Shown here: positions 11,420 to 24,000 of the stretch, piece by piece
Position numbering within the stretch: position 1 is the stretch's first letter
How the letters are laid out: every line of letters starts with the position of its first letter
Source of the DNA: Eutypa lata
Taxonomy: Eukaryota; Ascomycota; Sordariomycetes; Xylariales; Diatrypaceae
DNA length: 64,000 nt
Assembly (NCBI GenBank): GCA_022661535.1
Contig: JAKULF010000008.1
Coordinates: 3,038,001 to 3,102,000, forward strand
Direction of reading: 5' to 3'
The notes under the pieces: generated by a model
What the model saw: only the letters and a program-made list of their open reading frames with translations
Told to the model about the DNA's origin: nothing
Databases searched by the model: none
Program-made: the position numbers and the translations under genes

Positions 11420-12927
11420 ACCCGGTATATACCCCTTTTCAATGGATTCAATAGCCTATTCTCTAACCTTTGCTAAAGTGAGAGTATATGGGATGGTTTA
11501 AATTAGAAGTGCCTTGAAGTACCAGGAGGATGGGCACTACCGTTCAAATAATAATCTAAGGACGCACAGAATAGCGAGATGGAGTGAATGCGTCTAAGGG
11601 CAAGTTCTCATTTGTAGGTAGATCCAACGCCTTGACCCAAATTTGGTAATATTGGGTATGCAGTCAACTCTAGCCTTAGTGGTGCTCATTAGATCAGGAT
11701 TTGCCGAGTTAGGCCCCTCATAGAAGAGTAAAGAAGTTCACACTTCAACCTTAGCAAGGCCTCGGCACTACTTAATCCATACTCGGAATAGGTCAAGAGT
11801 AGTTAGAATTCATCTTCGACTTGAGAGAAGGGATAATCGTATGCCGACGTGAATATTGAATTAGTACAGCTGATTCTTTCTTATAACTCGGTCTTTAAAA
11901 TAGGAGCAACCCATCGAGTGCCTATTGCTTTATGGATGATTACCCCTAGCATCTTATTAATCCTTTATCAAGAATAGAATCTCGGTGCCTCCTTTCACCT
12001 CTCTCCCTTTCTTTATAGTATCAGCAGCTATCGAACCAAAGTGTTAGTCTTTAGCTATGGGAGGTATTTCACCTTCATATCATGAGCTACCATAGTATGA
12101 AAATGTCTAACTGCTAACATACCATGATGCCTAATAGACCATAGATCATTAAGTTTATTTTTAGAATTGCCCTACTACCAATACTCGGGAAAGATCATGG
12201 ACTAGGGTTTTCTAAATGCCACGATTAAAGTTATTTAACTAGTTTCGTTATGTGAAATATGAAGTTTTTCGAGGCCCACTACCGTCCCAACTATTTCTCC
12301 CTCAATATATCGCATACATCACCACTAGCTAGGTATCTTTCAGCCGCGGCCACGTCATTGTCGCATAGATCCGATATCAATGCAGGGTGGGAGTATCTCC
12401 TGGCCTAGCAGTTCTAGGAACTCCTCTGCCGAGCAGGATCCACTGATCCGGAAACAATGTGGGGGGTCCCGTGGTTTAGATCGTAGTTCGGCGTATCTAT
12501 GGAGCCGATAGATCTGATAATATAAAAAGCGTTTGGTAGCCACGCGTCCCTCTTCCAAAATAATCGTCCAAAGCCACGCTTTAGTCCAAAATTGCGTTTC
12601 AGTCGGAAGCTATCATCGTGATAGTGGACTCACTGGGTCTGGCGCCGTTGATGCCGTTGGTGCCGTACGACGTTATGACACGCACGAGTCGGCGGCTTTG
12701 CGCCAACGTCAGCTCTATGGTGAGGGAGCTTGCGAGGTAGCTTGCGATGTCGGGATTTTAAGAGAACTTTCGATGGAGTACGTGGATATATATATATATG
12801 GATGAAGTAAGATGTTATCACATTTGCTTGGTCACTCTCTTCAGGAGTTGCTACACATGCTCTTGCACCATAGTAGTTGTCATTCGTTAGTCATACTGCT
12901 GCCTGTCATTACGGTTCTATCTTTAAA
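11420..12927. other. Gene-free spacer upstream of the GH3 gene
   Basis: No ORF with coding character. A short AT dinucleotide run sits at about 12786-12800. This should contain the promoter of the GH3 gene; I could not name a site. Confidence 0.5.
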
Positions 12928-15603
12928 ATGAAGGTCTCATCAACCCTTCCCCTTCTTTCGTTACTCTTATATGGAGATTTCGCATCCGCAGATGCATCTA
13001 GCAACTACACAGCTCAGTTACTGAGCTCAAACACAGGTAAAAAATCTCTAATCAGCCACAAGATCGCAACCAAGTGTTAATAATGAGTAGTGAAACTCGG
13101 CGAATGGCAGGCCGCCTACGACAAGGCGTCCGCGTTCGTCAAGACGCTCACGAATGCGCAGAAGATATCCCTTATTACCGGCGGCGATGCAAATAACCTT
13201 AGCGCTCTTAACATGCTGGACTCGGCGACGAATCCTCTCACGTACTACTATGTCACGACTTGGCCAGCGGGTCAAGCCATGGCCATGACCTGGGACAAGG
13301 ACGCGATACACAGCCAAGGCCAAGCAGTCGGCTCGGAGTTCCGAGGCAAGGGAATCAACATGGCGTTCGGACCTACTACGCAACCTCTGGGGCGCTCGGC
13401 ATGGGCCGGGCGAACGGGAGAGACATACGGTGTTGATTCGTATTTGAACGGGTATGCCCCTACCTAACTATATCAAGACGGTATTTACGAATATCAAGAG
13501 TTAGGCAACTAACAGACACACAGTCTCATGTCCGGGCAGTTCGTCAAAGGCATGTCCAAAGCCGGCGTCATCGCTAGCGCTAAACACTTCATTCTCAACG
13601 AATTCGAGACGAACCGAATGGGGTCAACGAGCGGCGGTGGCATGGGCGGCGGGGATGGCGGACCCCCTGACGGCGGCAACGGCACGACGCCCACCAACAC
13701 GAACACACGTCGGCAATCCGCCGACAACGGAACATCGTCTAGCAGCGACGATGCCTACAATGTCGTGATTGGCGACAAGGCCTTCCACGAGACGTACTTA
13801 GCACCGTTCTACGACACAGTGAAGTCGGGCATGGGTGGTGCCATGTGCGCCATGAACCGCGTCAACGGGACGTACTCGTGCGAGAGCCAGGATCTACTAG
13901 CGCGGTACCTTAAGGTGGAACTTGGGTTCCCGGGTCTTGTGTCGGCCGACGTGGGCGGGCAGAAGACGGCGCTGGGGTCCGCGAACGGAGGCATGGACTA
14001 CGGATCGAGCTCGACGTGGAGCAACGCGACGCTCGGGGCCGCGATGGCGAACGGCAGCTTCACGGAGGCTCGGCTCGACGACATGGCCATTCGCAACTTC
14101 ATGGGCTACTTCCACCTCAACCAGGACGCCGGGTACCCGACCCTGGCTGCCGCCACGGATCACGTCGATGTGCGCGGCAACCATAGCGAACTGGCGCGCA
14201 AGTACGCTGCTGACTCTATCGTGCTGCTCAAAAACACGGACGGCGCGCTACCCCTGAAGTCGAAGAGAAGTATCAGCATCTTCGGCACGCATGCTGCGCC
14301 GCGATATGTCGGGGCGAACACGGCGCTGAGTGTGTACTCGGGCGTTGGTCCTACGATGGATGGTCGTAAGTTTCATTCCCGCACCATCTACCCTACTGCC
14401 TATCTCCTATATAGGTATAGATAAAATCTGCTCAATGTATTGACCCCTGATGAACAGACATGTCTACGGTTGGCGGGAGCGCTATGGGTTCTCTCGCGTA
14501 CCTGACAACGCCGATCCAGCTCTTCAACCAGCGCGCAGCGAAGGATGGTTTCATGCTGCGATGGTGGCTGAACGATACCGTCTCGACCCAATCCTCCGGC
14601 ATGGGCGGCAGTGGCACCGAGCTCACGGAGACCACGGCAGGCGTGGCACAAGACTCGGATGCGTGCGTGGTCTTCATCAACGCGTGGTCCGGTGAGGGCG
14701 CCGACCGAACGGAGCTGTACAACGAGGAACAGGATACGTAAGTTACTACTCGAGATTCTGTCCGCCTTTTATTTGTCTTCAGGTAAAAAACGACTTGTAT
14801 GAAGTATAGCTAACCGGGTGGTCCACAATGACTATAGTCTTGTAAACACCGTGGCTGACAGCTGCAACAACACGATCGTCGTCATCAACACCACGGGCCC
14901 GCGTCTGCTGGACGCCTGGATCACGCACGAGAATGTGACCGGAGTGCTGTACGGCGGGGCGCTAGGTCAAGAATCCGGCAACGCGATCGACGACGTGCTC
15001 TTCGGGACGGTGAACCCGTCCGGGCGTCTCGTCTACACGATCGCGCGGAACGAGTCGGACTACGACGCGGGCACCCAGGTGCAGGAGTCGGAGCTCGAGC
15101 TCGAGTTTACCGAGGGCAACTACATCGACTACAAGTACTTCGACCGGTACAACGTCACCCCGCGTTACGCGTTCGGGTACGGGCTGAGCTACACGACGTT
15201 CGAGTACGGAGGCGAGGTGCAGGCGCGGAAGACCACCGACCTGAGCGCCGCCGGATACGCGACGGGGGCGCTGGCCGTGGGCGGGCGCGAGGACCTCTGG
15301 GACGCCGTCGCCACGGTGACCGCGACGGTCACGAACACGGGCGCCGTGGCCGGGTCCGAGGTCGCCCAGCTGTACGTCGGGTTCCCGGCCGCCGCCGACG
15401 AGCCGGCCCGGCAGCTGCGCGGGTTCCAGAAGGTGGCGCTCGAGCCGGGCCAGAGCCGGACCGTCACCTTCGAGCTGCGGAGGCGCGATCTCAGCGTCTG
15501 GGACACGGCGGCGCAGAACTGGAAGGTGGAGGCTGGCGACTACACGTTCTACGTGGCTGCTAGCAGTCGGGACCTGAAGGCGCAGACGACTTTGACTGTT
15601 TGA
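12928..15603 (+). CDS. Secreted glycoside hydrolase family 3 beta-glucosidase-like protein
   Basis: Five exons (12928-13036, 13091-13451, 13524-14365, 14458-14737, 14838-15603) close in frame to 785 residues. An N-terminal signal peptide (KVSSTLPLLSLLLYGDFASA) directs secretion. The GH3 (beta/alpha)8 part shows FRGKGINMAFGP, the SAKHFILNEFETNR loop and the nucleophile region GFPGLVSADVGG, with the Asp aligned to that of the usual SDW. The alpha/beta sandwich part shows DSIVLLKNTDGALPL and VLYGGALGQESGNA, and the C-terminal FnIII-like domain starts after FGYGLSYTTFEY. Oddities are the loss of the usual DGP/LGVR segment near the substrate Asp (here MLDSATNP), Val in place of the Trp after the nucleophile, and a Gly/Pro/Asn/Thr-rich insert after NEFETNR. 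No frameshift. Likely role: release of glucose from plant-wall oligosaccharides or glycosides; activity may differ from canonical enzymes. Confidence 0.85.
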
Positions 15604-16711
15604 TGTGATTGAGGCGGCATTTGAATAGTGATAAATAAGGGGGTGAATGCTATGTTCCAGATCCGTATAGGCTTCTGAGCAAGGCCACAATTTGTATTTA
15701 TATATTTTTCTTTTACCTCTTACTTTAAGTTGTACTATTCAGCTCGGATTTCAAGCCGTATCTCTGAAGCCTTTCGCCTTGTAACATACAAATTCAAATA
15801 CTGCTGTTCAAGAACTTGCGTCTCCTGGCACAAAATATTCAGCTATTCATGGATCTGGGGCCACGGTAGTTAAGATTCCTAGTCGTTGGTGTTTCGCCGA
15901 TTAAGGGGCAAAATCCCTAGACTGTATACTGCCTATGTTCATTCGAAAGTGCGAAACTGTCGAATATATTGGATACCTCATATTCTAGTTTGGTTACGTG
16001 TATACAAGCTATGCTTCAAAGATATGTTTCCCTTGCTCCATGAGCTTCCTAAGGAGCTCCATATAGAAAGGGGCCCCTTACTGCAACATCTGTAACCAGA
16101 AGGCTTTGTCTTCTTATAGACTCTAGCCTTAGGACCCTGACTTGCCCGAAGACAGCTTTGACTAATACACCCACAACCCTCTTCACAGTAATCGACGGCA
16201 ACCATATTTGGTGTCGGAATTCATTTTGATCTTCTAATTAGCATTCACAAACGTCATAGTCCTACTCTGACGGTGATGATATGGATCAGATAAAATACTC
16301 AATGTGGAAGCCAAGCTATCATCAATGGAGTCCACACCGAATTTGGCTAGTGTCGCCTTAATCACTTGCTAAATGCAGTGGTTTATTCAGTGGGCCACTG
16401 ATTACATAACCAAGTAACATAAAGCTGCAGGCATCCCCTATCTAATTAATCATTGAAAATGTCCGTCGGGCTGTTCTGCCCGGTCTAGCGTCATAAGCCA
16501 CAAACGCGACACCACCCGCCTCAGCTCATCATATCTATCTACGATCTACGATACTTTAATTATCATCTCTCTTGGATATGGAAATCATAATTAACTCATA
16601 GCTAATGATCATGTCGTTTTATTGATTGATGTGACTAACATCAGTCATCTATTACCTACCAAAGCCCCAGTTGCCAGAGATGTCTTTCCCTTACTCTAAT
16701 CCATCGCGTCC
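15604..16711. other. Gene-free spacer
   Basis: AT-leaning sequence with no credible gene; the frames at 15886-16095 and 15978-16205 oppose each other and resemble nothing. It holds the GH3 3' end and the BTB gene promoter. Confidence 0.5.
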
Positions 16712-18422
16712 ATGTCAGTGTCAGCAATGAATGCGCCAAATTCGATTGAGGCCCCAAAGGGTCTTCATATCCCGCCATCAACTCCCCAACTCATATCTAA
16801 AATCCCTAAGATCTTACCACATGAGCGCGTATTTCCTATCCAGATCGGATCCGAACTCTTCAAACTCTCCGGAGCTTCTATCTCCTCCGATGGTCTGTGC
16901 CCAAGTCATCCTCTTCTCCGCCAAGCGTTTTCTTGCATTTCATCCATGTCATCTGAACATCGTAACCTCTTAAAGTCTCTTGCATTCGCCTGTACTTGCA
17001 GCAACTAGCTTCTTTAGTATCACCTATTCCATCTTCACCGTACCTATCTTGATGACAAATTAGAGCCTCTTGCTGACTCATAGCTAGCCCCCTCGTACTT
17101 TTCTGAGTACTTCCGTTCTCAAATCAAGAGAGCCGATGAGAATGGCGAAGACTTATCCACCGCCATCCGGACCCTCTATATTGACCGAGATCCTATCACT
17201 TTCAAAGATATCTCTCCATCTACAAGGCTATCATATCGTCCCACACGATGGCCAGCACTTTGTTCGTCTCTTCGCTGACGCGCAGTTTTATACGCTGCCC
17301 AGGTTGATGTCTCAGCTCTACGAAGAGTCTATCTTCATGTCTATCGGGCACCGGGAGTTTCAGATTCCTCGTGATATCTTCAATGCCCCTGGCAATTCGC
17401 CTAACTTCTTTTCACTAGGCTTCGCTGTGTTCTTCTCGACCCCCGAGGATCTCTTCCCGGGCCTGGATCGCGAACATCTGATTCGCCCACCTTCTATTAT
17501 GCCACCTTGTGTTCCCAACCGCTCTGCTGATGTATTCAATGAGATATTACATCTCCTACGTGGATATCCCGTCCACATTCGGGATGAAGACCACCGCGCA
17601 ACTCTCTTACGCGACTGTCGCTATTTTAACTTTAAGGGTCTCGAGCAAAAGCTTATCCCGCATAGTATCAGCTACAATCAGGCTCGGGGCCGGAGTGAGA
17701 TCGTTATTAGACTTGAAGACATACTCAAATCGGGAATATCAGTCGTAAACGATCCTGCGGCTGGTACACATCCTGGGGAACCCCTTTTGGCATGGGTTAA
17801 TTATATGAGGCCATATGAAGACACCAGCCCGTATGAGCTCGTACTTGAGGTTGGAGGCGAGAACACGAAGTTGCATCTAAATTCCATGCGCGCCGAGTTC
17901 TTCGGGCAAACCAAGCAGCGCATTGCGAGACTCTTTGAAGTCATTGCCACAAAGCTGAAGCTGCCGCCAACAACACAACCATTGGGGCTCCTAATGGCTT
18001 CCGGAGGAGCGGGTAGTCAACCCGCTTCTCCGGGTAATACTCCCCTGAGCGAAGATTTGGTTCGGATTGTTCTAGAACACGATACACATATCATACTCGA
18101 CAGCAAACCTTATTATTATCGCGCGGAGAACGACGAGATTGCCACGGCGATGTCAACGTCCTCAATAACTGGGGAAGGTGGTCAGGATTCGCCAATGTCA
18201 AGCACAGGGGGCGGGTATTTTGCTCCTCCGAGAAAGCGGAGAAGAATGGACCTGGCCGGCACGGCAGAAGAGTGGGTTGTCCGCACTGGCCAGTGGAGAC
18301 TCAAGATACAAGGCTCAAGGAGTGGCAAAGGTGCCATCGAATGCGTACTTGTCGCAGTCAAGCTTGATGCCTACAGCAGCGAGCTTGCCCGGAATGCGCA
18401 GAGAGGATTTTTGAGAGGGTGA
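16712..18422 (+). CDS. BTB/POZ domain protein, KCTD-like fungal family (one apparent frameshift)
   Basis: Exon 1 runs 16712-16892 and exon 2 17088-18422; the intron has an unusual GTCTGT donor, a TGCTGACTC branch site and a TAG acceptor, and gives SSDAPSYFSEYF across the junction. The BTB (T1-like) fold spans about residues 40-150, with FPIQIGSELFKLS, LYIDRDPITFKDI and HLQGYHIVPHDG. A second, related module follows (VRLFADAQFYTLPRL, FQIPRDIF, FSLGFAVFF, LRGYPVHIRDEDHR). A basic KRRRM patch near the C-terminus could act in nuclear import. The break is at the TCTCTC run 17211-17216: one extra CT unit joins FKDIS to LHLQGY and closes a 505-residue frame. Such proteins usually serve as oligomerising adaptors; the specific role is unknown. 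Confidence 0.75.
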
Positions 18423-19722
18423 GGCTCATCCTTAAGGTCCCTACAGTAAGCAGAGCATTCTTTTTCTTGGTGACCAGAAGTCGAATTGTTCGTTCTGCTT
18501 ATCTACATGGCTTTGAATAATAGTGGACCAGACGGTTGCTTTAATGGCTATCTAAAGTCTATGGTCATCAGCTAAGACTCGAGACAGTTAACCATTATAT
18601 GCTCATTTAAACCAAGATACTTAATACATGAACGAAATTACCTCCACAACCAAGCACATCAACGGATACCACTGGTATGAGTCCACTTAGTCTGTGTGTC
18701 TCGAGATGGCTATTCAAATTGGCTTCAATCATCGCTCGAATCAAATTCCCACTACTCATGAGACAGACCTATGGGTGAGCTTCGTTGATGACACGATAAT
18801 TCGATCATCCCTTTCATGAGGCTGTACTTGCTGATTAGGCGACACATGTACATCCGCATATGAAGTCATCCGAGTAGGTGTTAGCGCTGTAACTCATAAA
18901 AGCACCGGTACTACTGCGAAGTGTCGAAACTCCGAGCCAGACCAGCGAATGTGAAGGCAAACCCACTGATCACAATGGTGGACAATGTCGGTGTTAAAGT
19001 TACTATCCCCGCAACGATTGAACCTGCAACCAAGTCATCGGCATTTAAACCAAAAAAATCCTATCTAGTCACACCGTCGCAAGCTGTAGCTGTTGTATGA
19101 AGCTGAATAGTGTCAAAGAGAGTGTTGAATTCATGGCGGGGGTTAGGGCGAACATGGCTGTGTATCACACATCCTGGATACTTGCCAGCTTCTTCGGCTC
19201 CAGTCGCTTTGACCTTGATGTCGTTTTCATTAAGAGAGTTGAGGTCAGCGGATTGCGTTGCATCGAATGACAGCAGGTAATGCCGATAGGTTTTATCTCC
19301 GATCTTATTAGGATAGACTCTGGTTACACAATATTTTGACTTCCCTCAATTCACGAGTTTCGGCGTTTTCCTATAGAATTAACTTGTTAGGGTGGCTGCA
19401 GCAGACTAAATGAGCGAACAGGGTCTCCAAACAAACAGTAGATGAGGTGGCATGACGTTGTGCTATTCTCCGCATACTCAAAATAGCCTAACTCCGATGG
19501 GGTTCATTGGTTCCTTGTTGATCTTCTTCTGCCTATACCAAGTGTATATATCCGTACTGCTGGAACTAACTTAAGAATTATATAACTTGTCTATCAAATG
19601 AATTGATTTTTAGTGTTCAGTCTCCCTTTCCCACCAGAAGCATCACGCCTTCCCTATTCAATATATCGTTAACATTTTCTCGTACCTGAACGCAACAAGG
19701 CTCTCTCTCTCCAACCATCAAC
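18423..19722. other. Gene-free spacer upstream of the alcohol dehydrogenase
   Basis: No ORF over 60 codons except shadows at the right end. A CT-rich stretch (CTCTCTCTCTCC, about 19700-19712) just before the start at 19723 may be a promoter or leader element. Confidence 0.5.
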
Positions 19723-21015
19723 ATGACGACAGCATCGCTCCTCCCCGAGACAATGAGAGCAGTCCAGGTGACCGCCTTCAACGAACCATACCAGCTCCGC
19801 ACCGGGGTGCCGGTCCCGACCCCAACCAGCCCCCACGACGTCATCGTCAAGGTAGCGGTAGCCTCCTACTGCCACACGGACGGCATGGTGCGCGCCGGCG
19901 TCTTCGGCACCAGCAGGCTGCCCCAGACCGCCTCGCACGAGGGCGCGGGCACCGTGGCCGCCGTCGGCGCAGCCGTCACGGCCCTCCGGCCCGGCGACCG
20001 CGTCATGTGCGGCCTCCCGCTCCGCCCCTGCGGCGTCTGCGACGATTGCGCCGGTCCCGACGAGTCGCACCGCCAGTACTGCGTCGGCGTCGAGGGCCAC
20101 GTCGGCGTGCGCGTCGATGGATGCTTAGCTGAGTATGTCAGGGTCGATGAGAGGTTCACTACGCTGTTGCCGGATCAGGTCGGGTTTCTGGATGCCGCGC
20201 CGCTTGCTGTGAGTTTCGTTTCTTGCTTGGTTGTTTGCTTGCTTGCTCGAATTTCTAGTTACCTAGCTAGAGATCTTTCTAGGAACTGAGACAACCCCTA
20301 GAGAGTGTTTTCAGCCTGCTTCCTGTCTATTCCGGACTCCATACTCTTCGAGCATATCTAATTAGAGCGAACGAACACCTACTGACTCCCATCATCACAA
20401 ACACAGTGCGCCGGCCGCACCGTCTGGCGTGGCGTCCTGCAAACAAGCCTCGACCAGCCCGGCCAGTGGCTCGCCATCATCGGCGCAGGCGGCGGTCTCG
20501 GGCACCTGGGGATCCAATTCGCGAAGGCCCGCGGTCTGCGGGTCATCGGCGTCGACGCGCGAGACGAGGGGCTCGCGCTAGCGCGCCAGCACAGCGCGGA
20601 CGTCGTCGTCGACGCACGCCAGCCTAAGGAAGACATCGTTCGCCAAGTAGTGCAACAAGTTGCGGGTGTGCAGGGGGGAGCCGACGCATCGCTCGTGCTC
20701 TCGGACGCTCCGGGAGCGGCGGCCCTAGCTGCTGCGATGACGCGCATGCATGGGACGCTCGTCCAGGTCGCGCAGCCCGATGTGGTGGAGCTCCCGTTCC
20801 AGGAGCTCATCATGCGCGATGTGAGGGTAAAGGGGAGCGTGCTGTGCTCGCCGGGAGAGAGCGAGGATATGGTGCGGTTTGTGGCGGAGCATGGCATTGG
20901 TGTTACCACGGTGGTGTTTCGGGGCTTGGAGGCTGTGGGGGAGATGTTGGACGTGGTAGGGAGTGGGAGGTTGAGGGGGAAGGCGGTGGTTGTTGTTGAT
21001 GAGGAACAGGTTTAG
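19723..21015 (+). CDS. Zinc-dependent alcohol dehydrogenase (MDR superfamily)
   Basis: Exons 19723-20208 and 20407-21015 (intron GTGAGT..CACAG, 198 bases) give 364 residues without a break. The enzyme oxidises primary alcohols with NAD(P)+. Catalytic zinc ligands are visible in ASYCHTDG and SHEGAG near residues 48 and 70; the structural zinc loop is CGVCDDCAGPDESHRQYC near 105-125. The Rossmann nucleotide site is GAGGGLGHLGIQFAKA near 185, followed by an acidic residue after the second strand (VIGVDAR), which usually favours NAD+. Length suits the AdhP/propanol-preferring type. GC-rich codon use is stronger than in its flanks. Likely a cytosolic general alcohol or aldehyde enzyme; substrate cannot be read from sequence. 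Confidence 0.88.
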
Positions 21016-24000
21016 GCGGGTGGGGATAGGGGTAGATATAGGGGGTTTGTTTGAATCGGAGTTAATAGGGGCTCTTTGGGTTGGACGGAAGGTTCTTTGC
21101 TAGGTTTTATATACCGGGGTTTCTAAATTTGGTGTGAAGTCTCGGATTTTCTGATAGTACTAGCTAAGTTAATAGGCTTGAACAATTGCCTGGCGGACTT
21201 GCTAGAAATTGGCATAGAATTGTTGGGGTGGGATAAGGGTGTGATACTAAAGGGGTTTGTACTCCGTATTCCCCGTAGTTGTCGAGGATCCTACGTGCTA
21301 TATTTACATGTACACTTAGAAGGGTGACTTTTACAGGCCTTGTTTTCGAAGAGTTATAACATCTGAAGAACCGTTATACTAGGCTGTCTCCAGCTAGCAG
21401 AGTCAGAAACTACTAATAGACCATAATGCGATCAAAGAGGTATCACATCACTCTAGTTTCCGAGTGGAAAATTATTAAAGTTATCACCTAGTTTAAAAAC
21501 AACCAGTGGAGTTTGTATAGCATATGTCCTTGAAAGCCGCGTTTAGTCAAATTTGAAGGTGACGGTTGCAAAGAGAAAGAACAATGGCCTGCACGATACA
21601 CTGACTTCGAAGCTTTTGAAAACTTACACCACCAGAAATAAGGCAATTATTCTCGAAATATGCCTCAGCGAGTATACGGTTCAAGGAAAACATATAGCTG
21701 GTAAGAGCACCTTATTTGACTATATATATATATTGGATTGACAGGACAAGTTTAGTGAAACAACCCTTTTGGTCACTAAAATTACACCGCACGACAGCTT
21801 TAGAATCTGAAGGGATAACTAGATACTATACAAATATTCAGGAATCACAACGTTGTTTCAAGAGATATCTACGATATGTGAAGAGCGCGAGTGCCAAAAA
21901 ATGCAGGTTTGTTCTAATGAACGTCGTAGGGAGCCGAAAACTCTCTTGAGGGGTGAAAGGAACTGATGCTTAGTATTAGCTATTAATACAAGCTTCTATT
22001 CAGATGAACGAACAAGCGAAGTATTTTCTGGGTAATTTGCTACATTCCTATCCTCGAAACTACTATCTTATCAACGGACAGCTGAGAAATTGGGAATGGC
22101 ATATCATGCTTGCCTTATACTTGTACAAAATGGCGAGATAACTTAGCGCTATTCTTGCTCTTAGCATACATGAGAAAATATACTAATGGGCGAATCACAA
22201 GCGGGCATGAGTCTATATTTGTCAGGCCAGTAGGTATCAAGCTTCATTATTAGGAATGTCCTTTTGTTCTGTTTTGTTACACCAATGGAACAGACAACGG
22301 AGTTCGATGTTTTAGCAAGTCCATTTAATATACGGTTTCCGCTGCGTAATGATTATAGTTGCATAAGTGGTATAATCTTTTCTTTTCTTGGGATTACACG
22401 AGGCTCTACGTAGTACTGATTTGTTTTTGAAACATAACAACGTTAACTGGTAAATCTTGTAGATCTCGAGGCACCATGAATTCCCATCTATCTTAGATAC
22501 ATGGCGCATGCTGATCGTGGGAGCGTGGGTAGGGTGATAACTACGACCTGAAGCCGCATGTCGGGGTTGCATCTGTCCACGGTTCAATCGGATACGGTAC
22601 TACTACGACGCTCCCCCGTGCGTCAAACAAAGGGGCACAGTAAGCCATCGATGAGTTGTCTTCCAGCTACCAAGACAATGGCGTCCCGTCCGGCGGATGA
22701 TCATCGGTCATTCGTCGTCGCATTGAGATAATTAGCCACCGCCACACGCAAGGCATTCGATCGAGAATAGAGGCATGGGGGAGGAAGGATCGCGCGTAGG
22801 TCATATGTTACCTTTATTGCAAGTAATGATTCCTCATTTTCATATGCATACATTTAGATGTCTTGGCTCTTACTACTGTCATATCATCGAAACTATGTTC
22901 AAGATAGAAACCAATATCTTACCGGCTAGGCGCATCTAGAAAAGCAACAACGTTACGTATTCGTTAATCACCATATTCATGCCTGACCTAGTTTTCTTGA
23001 CCTCAATTAGTTTATATCACAGCGTGCTTGGGAGCCCTCCTGCTAGTGATTAATATTCCAATAGCATGGTTGTGGCAGGGGGCGATGGGATTTCCTCCGC
23101 TATATCACAAACTGCTGTAAGCCATGGCTAGGACCACAATCTGGTGTGTGAATGGCGGTAGATCGAGCTTCCATAACCTGTGTTTCATTAACGCCGCTGT
23201 GCCTCGTTGTGTAGGATGCTCCGCATGAAAGACCCAACAGCGTTTTAGATTGCACCTAATCCGACCATTATAGCTTCTAAGCCATTAATAGCGTGCACTA
23301 TTTCGCAGACAAGGCACTACAGTTGTGTATTACAGTCTATAGCTGGTTTAACATATATGAAATGAAGAAGCTGCCTCAGTTTACCATCGATGTCAGACTC
23401 GGCCCCCGGCCCCGGGGCACTGAGTAATGTCGTCGGCATATGGACCCGAGCTCACGACCAGAGTGTCGGGATAGTTCCCCTGAAAGAGATGATGAAGTTG
23501 AAGCCCGAAGCACCTAAACCCCTACCCATATCTGAGGCCTAACTACTACGTTAAACGTGAGAAACACCTCGCTTCTGCATTCCTCAACGAGAGTACCCCT
23601 GCGAACGAAATCCTGAGAGACACGCCAAGAAAACGGCTCTCTCTTCCGCGGACATCCCAGCGCAGATAACTAGAGTAACTAGTTACTAGGTAACGGCGTC
23701 TGGGATTCGATTAGCCTCGTGGGGCTAGATGGTCCTTCGGCACATATGTGTGCATATAGTTATCATGTATAGTTAATAAGAGCTACATAGGGGCTAGGAT
23801 ATGTTCCTGGCGGCAGGAACCGCCCCAACCCGATCAGCTCCCCGACTCCCTGGCAAAGAAGTAACGCAACCCTCACATACCTATAGTGCTGCTATCTACT
23901 ACATGTTTCATATACTAAGTAACTAGCCTAGGTATGTACATACATAGTGAGCAGATGAGAATGGTAACGCCATCGCTATCGGAATATTACCGACGTACAT

